From Planobispora rosea (GTDB lineage Bacteria > Actinomycetota > Actinomycetes > Streptosporangiales > Streptosporangiaceae), in NCBI RefSeq assembly GCF_014648175.1, contig NZ_BMQP01000006.1, positions 124,001 to 188,000 on the forward strand: a DNA stretch of 64,000 bases, read 5' to 3'. Below, piece after piece: positions 25,076 through 33,797 of this stretch. The stretch's first letter is position 1, and every line of letters starts with the position of its first letter. The position numbers were made by a program, and so were the translations under genes. Below the pieces are notes generated by a model. That model had not been told where the DNA came from and did no database searches. It saw only the letters and a program-made list of their open reading frames with translations.

Positions 25076-26695
25076 TCAGCACCGCCCGGGCTTTGACCAG
25101 GAGCATTCGAGCTCTGGAACGGTCGAAGTCGTCCGAGGGGCCGGGACGGCCGGAATCGAGGCCGGAGCGGTCCGGCTGAACCGGGCGAGCCGGATGGCGA
25201 TCTTGTCCTCGATGTCCTTGGGTGAGGCGGACAGGTACTGGTTGATCATGATCGAGAAGACCAGCGGTTCGCCGTCGGCTCCCGTCACGTAACCGGACAG
25301 GGACGTCACCCCGGTCAGCGAACCGGTCTTGGCGCGGACGTTCCCGGCCGCCGGGGTGCCGCGCATCCGGCTGCGCAGCGTCCCGCCGACCATCCGGTCC
25401 GCCTCGCCCGCCACCGGCAGCGAGCCGTACCAGGTGTCGAACCAGGGCTTGCCGCGCAGCGCCAGCAGCAGCCCGGCGACCCCGCCCGGTGTCAGGCCGT
25501 CCACCCGGGACAGGCCGGAGCCGTCCCGCATGCGCAGCGTGGGCATGCCGTTGGCCTGAGCGAAGGAGGTGATCGCGGCCAGCCCGGCGCTCCACGTCCC
25601 GGCGCCGGAGACCTCGCGCCCGATCGACTTGGTGAGGATCTCGGCGTGCATGTTGTTGCTGAGCTTCATGAACGGCACGAGCAGCTCGCTCAGCGGCATC
25701 GACCGGCGCTCGGCCACGGTCGCCGCCCCGGACGGGGTGGCGCCGCGCGCCGTACGGCCGGGCACCCGCACCCCGTGCCTGTCCAGGGCCGCGCGGAAGA
25801 GGGACGCCGCGTACCCGGTGGGGTCGTTCACGGTGACCCACTCGTCGTAGGGGTCCGCCACGGTCCCGGTGATCAGGACGGTGTTGGTGCCGTGCTGCCG
25901 CTCGACGAGGACGTCGGTCTCGGCCCCGGTGACGGCGCGATTGTCGATCTTCAGGTAGCCGGTCTCCGGGGTGGTGGAGACCTTGGCCGGTCGCCCGGCG
26001 GCCGGTCCGGGGGCCACCGAGACGATGACCGACCCGGCGTCGTAGTCGGTGTCCGGGGAGGCGGTCAGCGCCGAGATCTGCCCGGCGTAGTAGTAGGGCT
26101 CGTCGTCCCATGACCAGTCCGTGCCGAGCCGTACCGCGTCGAACCAGGTGTCGTCGGCGACCAGCCTGCCGGTGACCCGCCTGATCCCGGCCGCGGCCAC
26201 GCGAGCGGCCAGGGCGTCGTAGTCGGAGGCGAGCACGGTCGGGTCGCCGGTGCCCTTCAGGTAGAGGTCGCCGGTGAGGGTGGAGCCGGTGCGGCGGCCG
26301 GTGGAGAGCACGCTCGTGGTGAAGCGGAAGCCGGAGCCGAGGATCTCCGTGGCGGCGGCCGAGGTGACCAGCTTGGCGTTGGACGCGGGGGTCAGGATCT
26401 TCCCGCGGTCCCGGGCGTAGAGTTCCTCGCCCGAGGCGGCGCTGTGCACCACCACCCCGGCGCGGGCGGGAGTGAGCCGGGAGTCCTCCAGGATCTGGTC
26501 GATGTCCTCGACGAGATCGGCGACGCCGGGGGCGGGCTCGAACGCGGCGGCCGGGGCCGCGCCGTGCGAGGACCAGGTGAGGCCCGCCAGCAGCAGGAGG
26601 GTGAGACAGACGGCGGCCCGCCGTGACGGGCGCGGGGACGGAGATTGTGCGGGACGCGGGGACGGAGGCTGTGAGGGGCGTCGTGATGGTCGCAT
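25076..26695 (-). CDS. dacB: D-alanyl-D-alanine carboxypeptidase, PBP4 (S13) type
   Basis: A 539-residue low-molecular-mass penicillin-binding protein that trims or opens peptidoglycan peptides outside the membrane. The start ATG has CTGGAG 7 nt upstream. A Ser/Pro/Arg-rich n-region precedes a hydrophobic signal (about 27-51). The active-site motifs are SNAK (Ser105 to Lys108, in LTPASNAKLVTSAA), SNN (about 344-346) and KTG (about 455-457, in VRAKTGSLTG). The long insert between the first two motifs, including LYLKGTGDPTV and RRVTGRLVADD, is typical of class C PBP4. It is divergent from the MFS gene. The last ~40 residues are a family-unusual Pro/Thr/Ser tail ending with a Cys. Confidence 0.93.
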   Translation of the reverse strand: MRPSRRPSQPPSPRPAQSPSPRPSRRAAVCLTLLLLAGLTWSSHGAAPAAAFEPAPGVADLVEDIDQILEDSRLTPARAGVVVHSAASGEELYARDRGKILTPASNAKLVTSAAATEILGSGFRFTTSVLSTGRRTGSTLTGDLYLKGTGDPTVLASDYDALAARVAAAGIRRVTGRLVADDTWFDAVRLGTDWSWDDEPYYYAGQISALTASPDTDYDAGSVIVSVAPGPAAGRPAKVSTTPETGYLKIDNRAVTGAETDVLVERQHGTNTVLITGTVADPYDEWVTVNDPTGYAASLFRAALDRHGVRVPGRTARGATPSGAATVAERRSMPLSELLVPFMKLSNNMHAEILTKSIGREVSGAGTWSAGLAAITSFAQANGMPTLRMRDGSGLSRVDGLTPGGVAGLLLALRGKPWFDTWYGSLPVAGEADRMVGGTLRSRMRGTPAAGNVRAKTGSLTGVTSLSGYVTGADGEPLVFSIMINQYLSASPKDIEDKIAIRLARFSRTAPASIPAVPAPRTTSTVPELECSWSKPGRC

Positions 26696-26851
26696 GGCTG
26701 CTCCAGGGACACTGCTGCCTCTTCCGTGCAGTCAATCTCCGCAGTCAAGGCAGCGGGCGTATGCGGTGATCGTCCGTAACGACGGGCGGATTGACAAGAG
26801 GAGATTTGGTTCTGACAGGACCTACCGGACGGTTGTTCGGTGGGGTTCAAT

Positions 26852-28276
26852 GTGCGAATGGTCACACCGGCGTCCACCCCCGGCCCCGTTCCCAGCCCCG
26901 CCCCCGGTCCTGTTCCCGGTCCTGTTCCCGGTCCCGCCTCCGCCGCCGTCACCGTGCCGCGCACGGTCCGCATCGGTTACGGGGTCGGCTCCGTCTGCAC
27001 CGCGACCTTCTCCACGGTCCCGGGATTGTTGCTGTTGTTCTACATGACGAACATCCTGGCCGTCCCCGCGTGGATCGCCGGTCTCGTCGCCTTCCTCCCA
27101 AAGATCTGGGACGTCGTCATCAACCCCTGGGTCGGCCAGCGCTCCGACCGCACCGTCTCCCGCTTCGGTGCGCGCCGCCCGTGGATGCTGGCCGGCGCGC
27201 TCTTCCTGCCGGTGACGTTCGCCGCGACGTTCGCGGGGCCGCCGCTCACCGGCGTGCCCGCCGCGGTCTACGTCGCCGTCTGCTACTTCCTCACCGCGAC
27301 GGCCTACGCCTTCTACGAGGTCCCCTACAAGGCGATGCCCGCGGAGATGACCGAGGACTACCACGAGCGCTCCTCGATCCTGCAGTGGAAGATGGTCTTC
27401 GTCGGCCTCGCGATCCTGGTCTCCGGGGCCGTCGCCCCCGCGATCGCGGGCGGGGACGTCGCCGGATACCGGCTGATGGGCCTGATCATCGGGGCGGTGC
27501 TGCTGGCGTCGATGCTGGCCTCCTTCCTCGGTACGGCCAAGGCCCCGGTGGTCGCCCGGGCCGAGGCCGAGCCGTCGATCCGGGCCCAGTTCGCCGCGGC
27601 CCGCACGAGTCGGCCGTTCATGATCCTGCTCGGCCTGAGCTGCGCCCAGATGTTCTCGGCGGGCATGCTGCTGGCCGGCGCGCCGTACTTCGCCACCTAC
27701 ACCCTGCGCGACCCCGGCGCCACCACCACGCTCTTCCTGTGCATCGTCGGGCCGCTGCTGGTCACCATGCCGGTGTGGATACGCCTGTCGCGGCGCTACG
27801 ACAAGCGCGGGGCGATGATCCTGGGCTCGTCGCTGTTCTTCGCGGGCACGGTCGCGATGGCCCTGTCGGGCCAGTTCGGCGCGGTCTACGCGCACGGGGC
27901 CGTGCTGTTGGTGGGCATCGGTTACGCCGGGCTGCAGCTGCTGCAGTTCTCGATGTTGTCCGACGTGATCGTCTACGACGCGGCGGTCACCGGGAAGCGC
28001 CGGGCCGGGGTGTTCACCGGGCTCTGGACGGCCGCCGAGACCGTGGTCTTCGCCTTCGGCGCGCTGGTGTTCGGCTGGCTGCTGGGGGTGGCCGGGTTCG
28101 TGGAGTCGGACCCGAAGACGCCGGTGGAGCAGCCTGAGTCGGCGACGCAGGCCGTACTGTACGGCGGAACGCTGATCCCCGCCCTGGTCATGGTGGTCGC
28201 CATCGTGCTGACCAGGCGCTACACCCTCACCGCCGCGGAGATCGAGCAGGCCGGGAAGGACGCTCAGGCCGCCTGA
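26852..28276 (+). CDS. MFS transporter, GPH (glycoside-pentoside-hexuronide) cation symporter type
   Basis: A 474-residue inner-membrane transporter with 12 predicted helices. After a low-complexity Gly-Pro-Val-Pro leader (about 7-30) comes IGYGVGSVCTATFSTVPGLLLLFYM, then the GPH signature KIWDVVINPWVGQRSDRTVSRFGARRPWMLAGAL (about 85-120). The central loop ends in RPFMILLGLSC, and the second half has IRLSRRYDKRGAMILG and SDVIVYDAAVTGKRRAGVFTGLWTAAE, also GPH-like. Members import sugars or glycosides with Na+ or H+; the substrate is unknown. I chose the GTG with GGTGGGG 6 nt before it; an ATG two codons later and a GTG four codons earlier are possible. Its last 13 bases overlap the convergent FHA gene. 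Confidence 0.88.
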   Translation: MRMVTPASTPGPVPSPAPGPVPGPVPGPASAAVTVPRTVRIGYGVGSVCTATFSTVPGLLLLFYMTNILAVPAWIAGLVAFLPKIWDVVINPWVGQRSDRTVSRFGARRPWMLAGALFLPVTFAATFAGPPLTGVPAAVYVAVCYFLTATAYAFYEVPYKAMPAEMTEDYHERSSILQWKMVFVGLAILVSGAVAPAIAGGDVAGYRLMGLIIGAVLLASMLASFLGTAKAPVVARAEAEPSIRAQFAAARTSRPFMILLGLSCAQMFSAGMLLAGAPYFATYTLRDPGATTTLFLCIVGPLLVTMPVWIRLSRRYDKRGAMILGSSLFFAGTVAMALSGQFGAVYAHGAVLLVGIGYAGLQLLQFSMLSDVIVYDAAVTGKRRAGVFTGLWTAAETVVFAFGALVFGWLLGVAGFVESDPKTPVEQPESATQAVLYGGTLIPALVMVVAIVLTRRYTLTAAEIEQAGKDAQAA

Positions 28277-28809
28277 GGCGTGATCACCACGAACGCGCAG
28301 TCGCCGAACGAGATCACGTCGCCCGGACGGACCTTCGCCGGCCCGACCAGGCGCCAGTCGTTGAGCCGGGTGCCGTTGAGCGAGCCGAGGTCGACGAGGA
28401 GCCAGCCCTCGTCGTCGCGGCGGAGCTCGGCGTGCACCCGGGAGACGGTCAGGTCGGCCAGGACCAGGTCGCAGGCCGAGCCGCGGCCCACCACGTAGCG
28501 GGTCCGGGCGTCACCGGGCAGCGCCAGCTTGGGCAGCCGGGGACGGCGCCAGGCGGACTCCACGCGCGTGGTGAAGTCGGAGACGGAGGAGACGACCTCG
28601 GTCACCAGCCGGCGGAACCGCCCGCGTTGCGGGAGGTCGGCGACCAGCTCATCCAGTTCGCCCCGGTTGCGTGCGCGCAGCGCCATGTCGACGCGTCCGA
28701 GGAACGTGTCGTGAGAGAGCCGTCCCTCGACCGCGCGGTCCCGGAGCTCGCTGATGGCACGATCACGGTCCCCGTCAGACGCGCGTGGTGGGGGCTGTAT
28801 CGAGCTCAT
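28264..28809 (-). CDS. DUF1707-FHA domain protein
   Basis: A 181-residue cytoplasmic protein. Residues about 8-62 form a DUF1707 domain (RASDGDRDRAISELRDRAVEGRLSHDTFLGRVDMAL, then ELDELVADLP). A basic spacer follows. An FHA domain (about 95-178) has YVVGRGSACDLVLADLTVSRVHAELRR and DLGSLNGTRLNDWRL, keeping the Arg, Ser and Asn residues that read phosphothreonine. It therefore probably docks to a Ser/Thr-kinase target, but no kinase is in the window. The ATG (MSSIQPPPRAS) has no clear ribosome site, so a leaderless start is possible. Its 3' end overlaps the MFS gene. Confidence 0.83.
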   Translation of the reverse strand: MSSIQPPPRASDGDRDRAISELRDRAVEGRLSHDTFLGRVDMALRARNRGELDELVADLPQRGRFRRLVTEVVSSVSDFTTRVESAWRRPRLPKLALPGDARTRYVVGRGSACDLVLADLTVSRVHAELRRDDEGWLLVDLGSLNGTRLNDWRLVGPAKVRPGDVISFGDCAFVVITPQAA

Positions 28810-28881
28810 CCCCCGAGTATCGGTCCCAACGGCGATGCCTGTCCAGAATATGCGGATCCTCTCGCGCCGCTTGCCGTGACC

Positions 28882-28905
28882 ATACTCAGTATGCATACTC
28901 AGTAT
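28882..28905. promoter_or_regulatory. Tandem palindromic operator before the padR-ABC operon
   Basis: Two perfect copies of the palindrome ATACTCAGTAT, 13 bp apart start to start, end 2 bp before the padR ATG. They probably bind the PadR protein itself and repress padR and the ABC exporter. This is stronger AT content than anywhere nearby. Confidence 0.78.
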
Positions 28906-28907
28906 TC

Positions 28908-29435
28908 ATGGCGATCCGACAAGGGCTGCTCGCCCTGCTGAGCATGGGGCCGCGCTACGGCTACCAGCTGCGCACCGAGTTCGAGGCGTCCACGGGGGCG
29001 ACCTGGCCGCTCAACATCGGCCAGGTCTACACGACGCTCTCGCGCCTGGAACGCGACGGCCTGGTGGCCCCCGGCGAGCAGGACGACCAGGGCCGGGTCG
29101 TCTACTCGATCACCGAGGCCGGTCGGGCCGAACTGGAGCGATGGCTCAGCACCCCCGTCACCCAGTCCGACCGGCCCCGGGACGAGCTGGTGATCAAGCT
29201 CGCCATGGCGGTCACGGCACGCGCCGACGTGCGCCCGGTCATCCAGGCCCAGCGCACCGCGACCATGCGCACGCTGCAGGAGCTCGTCCGGGCCAAGCGG
29301 GTGAACGGCGCCGGGGCGGCCCAGCTCCTGGTCCTCGAATCGATGATCTTCCAGGCCGAGGCCGAGCAGCGCTGGCTCGACCACTGCGAGGCCGTGCTCA
29401 CGGCCTCCCCCCAGACGCAGGAGACACAAGCATGA
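28908..29435 (+). CDS. PadR-family transcriptional regulator of an ABC exporter
   Basis: A 175-residue repressor. The winged helix (about 1-80) starts MAIRQGLLALLSMGPRYGYQLRTEFE and contains the family phrase LNIGQVYTTLSRLERDGLV with the wing DDQGRVVYSITEAGRAELERWL. The C-terminal helical dimerisation part (about 95-165) follows. The ATG lies 2 bp after a double operator, which suggests autoregulation. The stop overlaps the ATPase ATG (ATGA), so padR, the ATPase and the permease form one operon. PadR proteins often respond to the compound exported by the adjacent pump; the ligand is unknown. Confidence 0.9.
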   Translation: MAIRQGLLALLSMGPRYGYQLRTEFEASTGATWPLNIGQVYTTLSRLERDGLVAPGEQDDQGRVVYSITEAGRAELERWLSTPVTQSDRPRDELVIKLAMAVTARADVRPVIQAQRTATMRTLQELVRAKRVNGAGAAQLLVLESMIFQAEAEQRWLDHCEAVLTASPQTQETQA

Positions 29436-30136
29436 GTTTCGATCCGGTCGTACGGCTGGCGGACGCGACCCGCGTCCACGGCGACGGCCCGCAGGCCGTA
29501 CACGCGCTGAGAGGGGTGAACCTGGAGGTCGGGGCCGGAGAGCTGGTCGCGGTCATGGGGTCCTCCGGGTCGGGGAAGTCCACCCTGCTGAACCTGGCCG
29601 GCGGCCTCGACCGGCCCACCTCGGGCGCCGTGACCGTCGAGGGCACGCCGCTGACGAGCCTGACGGCGAAGGAACTCGCAGCCCTGCGCCGCCGGCACGT
29701 CGGCTACGTCTTCCAGGACCTCAACCTGATCCCCTCGCTGACCGCCGCCGAGAACGTGATGCTCCCGCGCGAGCTGGACGGGGTGCGGGCCAAGCAGGCC
29801 CGGCGCGAGGCCCTCGCGGCCCTGGCCGAGGTGGGCCTGGACGAGCCCGACCGCTTCCCCGACGAGCTCTCCGGCGGCCAGCGCCAGCGGGTCGCGATCG
29901 CCCGCGCGCTGGCCGGTGAGCGGCGGCTCCTCCTGGCCGACGAGCCCACCGGAGCGCTGGACACCCCCACCGGCGACGAGGTCCTCCAGCTGCTGCGCGC
30001 CCGCTGCGACGCCGGGGCCGCGGTGCTGCTGGTCACCCACGAGTCCCGCTACGCGGCCTGGGCCGACCGGGTGGTCTTCCTGCGGGACGGCATGATCGCC
30101 GACTCCACCGACGCGGCGCTGGAGACGGCCCGATGA
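29432..30136 (+). CDS. ABC transporter ATP-binding protein (MacB/LolD type)
   Basis: A 234-residue ATPase that energises the next gene's permease. Walker A is GSSGSGKST (about 46-54), the Q-loop is FQDLNLIPSLTA, the signature is LSGGQRQRVAIARAL, Walker B is LLLADEPTGALD and the switch His is in LVTHESRYA. This pattern is that of the MacB/FtsE/LolD branch, which drives mechanical extrusion of peptides, lipids or drugs. It overlaps padR and the permease by 4 bases at each end. Confidence 0.94.
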   Translation: MSFDPVVRLADATRVHGDGPQAVHALRGVNLEVGAGELVAVMGSSGSGKSTLLNLAGGLDRPTSGAVTVEGTPLTSLTAKELAALRRRHVGYVFQDLNLIPSLTAAENVMLPRELDGVRAKQARREALAALAEVGLDEPDRFPDELSGGQRQRVAIARALAGERRLLLADEPTGALDTPTGDEVLQLLRARCDAGAAVLLVTHESRYAAWADRVVFLRDGMIADSTDAALETAR

Positions 30137-32739
30137 GCGCGTTCTCCGCCGCCCTGCGGATCTCCCGTCGCGACGCCCGCCGGGCCAGGGGCCGCAGCGC
30201 CCTGATCATCACCATGATCGGCCTGCCGGTTCTCGTCATCACCCTGTTCCTGATCCTGATGGAGACCATGAGCATCAGCTCCACCGAGGGGGTCACCGCG
30301 GAGCTCGGAACGGCCGACGCACGGATCCGGGAGACCTACACCCGGGGCGAGGTGTACCAGGACGTGGAAGGCCGCGACTGGGCCGCCCCGGCGGAGCCCG
30401 GCGGGCCGGCTCGGTCGCGGACGGCGGCCGAGGTGGCGGCCCTCCTCGGGGCCGGGACCCGGCTCGTCCCGATCGGCCAGGGCAGCGTCGAAGTCCGCAA
30501 CGGGGGAGGTTACGACCACGTCTCCGCCCACGAGGTGGACCTGCGCGACCCTCTGACGGCGGGCATGTACCGCCTGGTGGAGGGACGGCTGCCCGCCTCA
30601 CCGCAGGAGGTCGCGGTCACTCCCGGGATGCGGGAGCTGGGCGCCCGGATCGGCGGGACGCTCACGGTGACACGGCAGGACCGGCCGGTGCGGGTCGTCG
30701 GCGTGGTCGGGCATCCCCATCACCTCGACGGCAGGGAGATGGTGGGGCTCCCGGGCACCCTGTTCCCCGACCGGCGTGACGACGAGGCCGACTGGTCCAT
30801 CCGGGCCGGTTGGCTGGCCGACACCCCGCAGCCGGTCACGTGGGACGTCGTCCGGAGGCTGAACGCGGCCGGGCTGACCGCGTTCTCCCGCGCGGTCGTC
30901 GCCGACCCGCCCGCCAGCACCGCGCCCTACGCCGCCGAGAGCGACGTGGACCGGATCGGGACGGTCGTGCTCATCGGGGTCATGATCGTACTGGAGGTGG
31001 TGCTCCTCGCCGGTCCGGCCTTCCTGGTCGGGCTCCGCCGCCGCAGGCGGGAGCTGGCGCTGATCGCCGCGCAGGACGGCTCCCCGGGGCACCTGCGCAT
31101 GGTCGTCCTGGCCGACGGCCTCGTCCTCGGCGGCGGGGCGGCGCTGCTGGGCCTGGTTCTCAGCCTCGGCCTCGCCGGCCTCGCGGTCGTGTTCGAGGCG
31201 GGACGGCTGGTCGGCAGGGCCGGGCCCTTCGACATCCCCGTCGTCCCGGTCGCCGCGGTGACCTCGCTGGGCCTGCTCAGCGGGCTGGCCGCCGCCGTGG
31301 TGCCCGCCGTACAGGCGGGCCGGCAGGACGTGGCGGCGGTGCTGGGCGGGCGCAGGGGCGAGGCGCGCGACCGGGCCGGGCGTCCCGTGCTGGGCGTGAT
31401 CCTGCTCGCCGCGGGCGTCGGAGCGACGTTCTTCGCCGTCAGGCTCGACGTGGTGTGGGTGTCCGCCGCCGCGGTGCTCTCCCAGCTCGGGCTGATCGCG
31501 CTGACCCCGCGGCTGGTCAGGGCCGCCGCGGGACTCGCCGCCCGCCTGCCGCTCCCGTTCCGCCTGGCGGCCCGCGACGCCTCCCGCCACCGCGCCCGCA
31601 CGGCCTCCGCCGTCGCGGCGGTCATGACGGCGACCGCCGCCTTCACCGCCGCGGGGGTCGCGATCAACAGCAACTTCGCCGACAACCGCGACTCCTTCCA
31701 GACGACCGTCCCGGCCGGGACCCTGGTGATCACAGGTTCGGAGCTCGACGACGGTGAGTGGGCCGAGGTCACGGAGGCCGTCCGGGAACGGCTGCCCGGG
31801 GTGCCGCTGATCGAGGCCGCCGAGGGGAGGGACGCCCGAGGTCGGATCATGGGGACGCGTATCCGCGGCGGCGGCCCGGGCATGCCCGGCGTCGATTCGC
31901 TGCCGATCGGGGACTCCAGGCTGCTCCGCCTCATCCAGGGCAGGCCCGACCCGGTGGCGGCGGAGGCGTTCGCCGCGGGCAAGGCCGTGGTGTTCAACCC
32001 GGCGCTGGTGCGCGACGGGCGGCTGGCGGTGACCCTGTTCCCCCGGCACCGCGGGGAGGACCACAAAGAGGTGACCTTCCCCGCGGTGGTCGCCGAGGCC
32101 GCGGATCCCCGCCACGCCGTCGCGGTGCTGCCCGCCTCCGCTCTCCGTACGGTCGGGCTGACGGCTGTGGTCCGCAGCCTGTACGTCGACCCGGCCGCCC
32201 ACCGGATCGGCATCGATCAGCTGAGCCGGTTCCACCGGGAGGTCGATGCGGTCAACAAGGAGACCAGCACCTATGTCGAGCGGGGATTCGACGACGGCTA
32301 CCTCGCCCCCCAGATGTGGGTGCTGCTGGGCGCGGCGCTGGTCCTGGTGCTGGGCGGGACGTTCGTCGCGACCGGCCTGGCCGCGGCCGACCTCCGGCCC
32401 GACCTGGCGACCATGGCCTCCGTCGGCGCGCCGCCGGGCACGCGCAGGCTGGTCGTGGCCGGGCAGGCCGGGTTCATCGCCGGTCTCGGCGTGCTGGTCG
32501 GCGCCCTGGCCGGGGTGGTGACCGGCATCGGCGCGGCCTGGCACATGACCGTCCAGGAGTACAGCCACACCTTCGTGCTGCTGCGGGGCGGGCTGCCGCC
32601 CTTCCCCGACGGGGAGCCGACGGTCGAGCTCCCCTGGCTCTTCCTCGCCGTGATCGTGATCGGCCTGCCGGTGCTCGCCGCGGCGGTGGCCGGGCTGTTC
32701 GCCCGGACGAGGGTGACGCTCACCCGCCGGATGACCTGA
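30133..32739 (+). CDS. ABC transporter permease, FtsX-like, eight to ten helices
   Basis: An 868-residue membrane protein of the double-FtsX type found in actinobacterial exporters. The first helix is about 20-42 (SALIITMIGLPVLVITLFLIL); an extracellular domain (about 45-270) follows; then three helices of the first FtsX unit (about 275-395, with GLRRRRRELALIAAQDGSPGHLRMVVLADGL), a core linker, another helix after RLAARDASRHRARTASAVAAVMTATAAF (about 480-510), a second extracellular domain and the final FtsX unit (about 720-860, with GLAAADLRPDLATMASVGAPPGTRRLV). The repeated phrase about checking a new subunit against RR or GAPPG loops is the cytoplasmic coupling helix. Cargo is unknown. Confidence 0.9.
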   Translation: MSAFSAALRISRRDARRARGRSALIITMIGLPVLVITLFLILMETMSISSTEGVTAELGTADARIRETYTRGEVYQDVEGRDWAAPAEPGGPARSRTAAEVAALLGAGTRLVPIGQGSVEVRNGGGYDHVSAHEVDLRDPLTAGMYRLVEGRLPASPQEVAVTPGMRELGARIGGTLTVTRQDRPVRVVGVVGHPHHLDGREMVGLPGTLFPDRRDDEADWSIRAGWLADTPQPVTWDVVRRLNAAGLTAFSRAVVADPPASTAPYAAESDVDRIGTVVLIGVMIVLEVVLLAGPAFLVGLRRRRRELALIAAQDGSPGHLRMVVLADGLVLGGGAALLGLVLSLGLAGLAVVFEAGRLVGRAGPFDIPVVPVAAVTSLGLLSGLAAAVVPAVQAGRQDVAAVLGGRRGEARDRAGRPVLGVILLAAGVGATFFAVRLDVVWVSAAAVLSQLGLIALTPRLVRAAAGLAARLPLPFRLAARDASRHRARTASAVAAVMTATAAFTAAGVAINSNFADNRDSFQTTVPAGTLVITGSELDDGEWAEVTEAVRERLPGVPLIEAAEGRDARGRIMGTRIRGGGPGMPGVDSLPIGDSRLLRLIQGRPDPVAAEAFAAGKAVVFNPALVRDGRLAVTLFPRHRGEDHKEVTFPAVVAEAADPRHAVAVLPASALRTVGLTAVVRSLYVDPAAHRIGIDQLSRFHREVDAVNKETSTYVERGFDDGYLAPQMWVLLGAALVLVLGGTFVATGLAAADLRPDLATMASVGAPPGTRRLVVAGQAGFIAGLGVLVGALAGVVTGIGAAWHMTVQEYSHTFVLLRGGLPPFPDGEPTVELPWLFLAVIVIGLPVLAAAVAGLFARTRVTLTRRMT

Positions 32740-32760
32740 CCGCCACCGGAAACCGCCGCC

Positions 32761-32791
32761 GAGGGCCGCCCGGTGCCACCGGGCGGCCCTC
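32761..32791. terminator. Bidirectional hairpin between permease and methyltransferase genes
   Basis: A perfect 14-bp stem GAGGGCCGCCCGGT / ACCGGGCGGCCCTC with a 3-nt loop lies between convergent genes. There is no T-run. Confidence 0.65.
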
Positions 32792-32810
32792 CCGTGACGC
32801 CCTGCGGGGG

Positions 32811-33563
32811 CTACGGGAGGGTGATGCGGATCTTGGACTGCTTGTGCGGGAGCTTCTCCCAGTCGTCCATGAACCTGGCCGCCAGGCCGTGCTTGGCGGC
32901 CAGGTCCAGCAGCGTCTCGGTGCGGTAGTAGAAGTCCTCCCGCAGCACCTGGTGCTCGCGGCCCTCGGTCCGGTCGAAGGTGAAGTCGAACCAGCCGCCC
33001 GGCCGCATGATGCGGCCCACGTGCGCGAAGCACTCCTCGATCACGTGCAGCGGGGAGTGGGAGAACACGCTGTGCGCGTGGACCACGTCGAAGGACGCGT
33101 CCGGCAGGAACGCGAAGCGCAGGTCCCGGACCGGGGTCAGGTGGGGCAGCTTGTCGCGCAGGCCGTACTCGGTGAGGGTCTTCTGCGCGGCGATCAGGAT
33201 GTCGGGGGAGATGTCCAGGCCGTAGTAGTTGCCCCCGTCCAGATAGTCGATGAACAGCCGCCCCGCGCGCAGGTTGCCGCAGCCGATCTCCAGCATCCGG
33301 TGGTCGGGGCGCAGGCCGTGCCGGCGGAGGTAGTCGAACTGCATCTGGCCGAGGGCCAGCCAGCGGTCGTGCGACTTGCTGCCGACCGCCGCCTCGGGGC
33401 TGCGCGCCGTGTCGTACTTCATGACGGCCCGGTAGTAGCTGACGTGGTCGCTGGTGCGCAGCCGCAGCCAGGTGTCGCGGGCCAGCCGCCGCACGTGGGG
33501 AACGATGCGCTCGGGGTGGCGTACGGCGTAGCGCAGCTGGTGGATCGGGTCCGTACGGGTCAT
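32811..33563 (-). CDS. Class I SAM-dependent methyltransferase
   Basis: A 250-residue methyltransferase of unknown substrate. Motif I is MLEIGCGNLRAGRLFIDYL (about 91-109), the acidic post-I segment is YYGLDISPDILIAA, and motif IV-like DVVHAHSVFSHSPLHVIEECFAHVGRIMRPGGWFDFTFD closes the Rossmann fold. The N-terminus (about 1-60) is basic and helical (AVRHPERIVPHVRRLARDTWLRLR). The combination of a basic N-terminus and GNLRAG resembles methyltransferases near glycan genes, but no such genes are adjacent. AGGTGA lies about 8 nt before the ATG. It is monocistronic between two hairpin-bounded neighbours. Confidence 0.83.
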   Translation of the reverse strand: MTRTDPIHQLRYAVRHPERIVPHVRRLARDTWLRLRTSDHVSYYRAVMKYDTARSPEAAVGSKSHDRWLALGQMQFDYLRRHGLRPDHRMLEIGCGNLRAGRLFIDYLDGGNYYGLDISPDILIAAQKTLTEYGLRDKLPHLTPVRDLRFAFLPDASFDVVHAHSVFSHSPLHVIEECFAHVGRIMRPGGWFDFTFDRTEGREHQVLREDFYYRTETLLDLAAKHGLAARFMDDWEKLPHKQSKIRITLP

Positions 33564-33797
33564 GTCGTCTTCACCTGTGCCTCCGTGAGCCGGGATGGAG
33601 AGGTCGTCGGCCCCGCGGCGGAGAGGACCACCGGGGGGCGGCCGGACCCATCAGGCATGGTCGCCGAAAGCACGCCGGTCAAAGGGGTGAACGGCGTGCG
33701 GATGACTCTCGTATTACCCAGAACGGGGGCGGAGATGACCGAGGGTCACCGGAGGGGGCCGCCGGAGCGGCCCGGTCCCGGTCTCCGTCGCCGGTGT

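Noticed and set aside
26791-26819. TTGACA as -35 box of the MFS gene promoter
   Set aside because: The spacing leads to GACAGG, which is not a credible -10 box.
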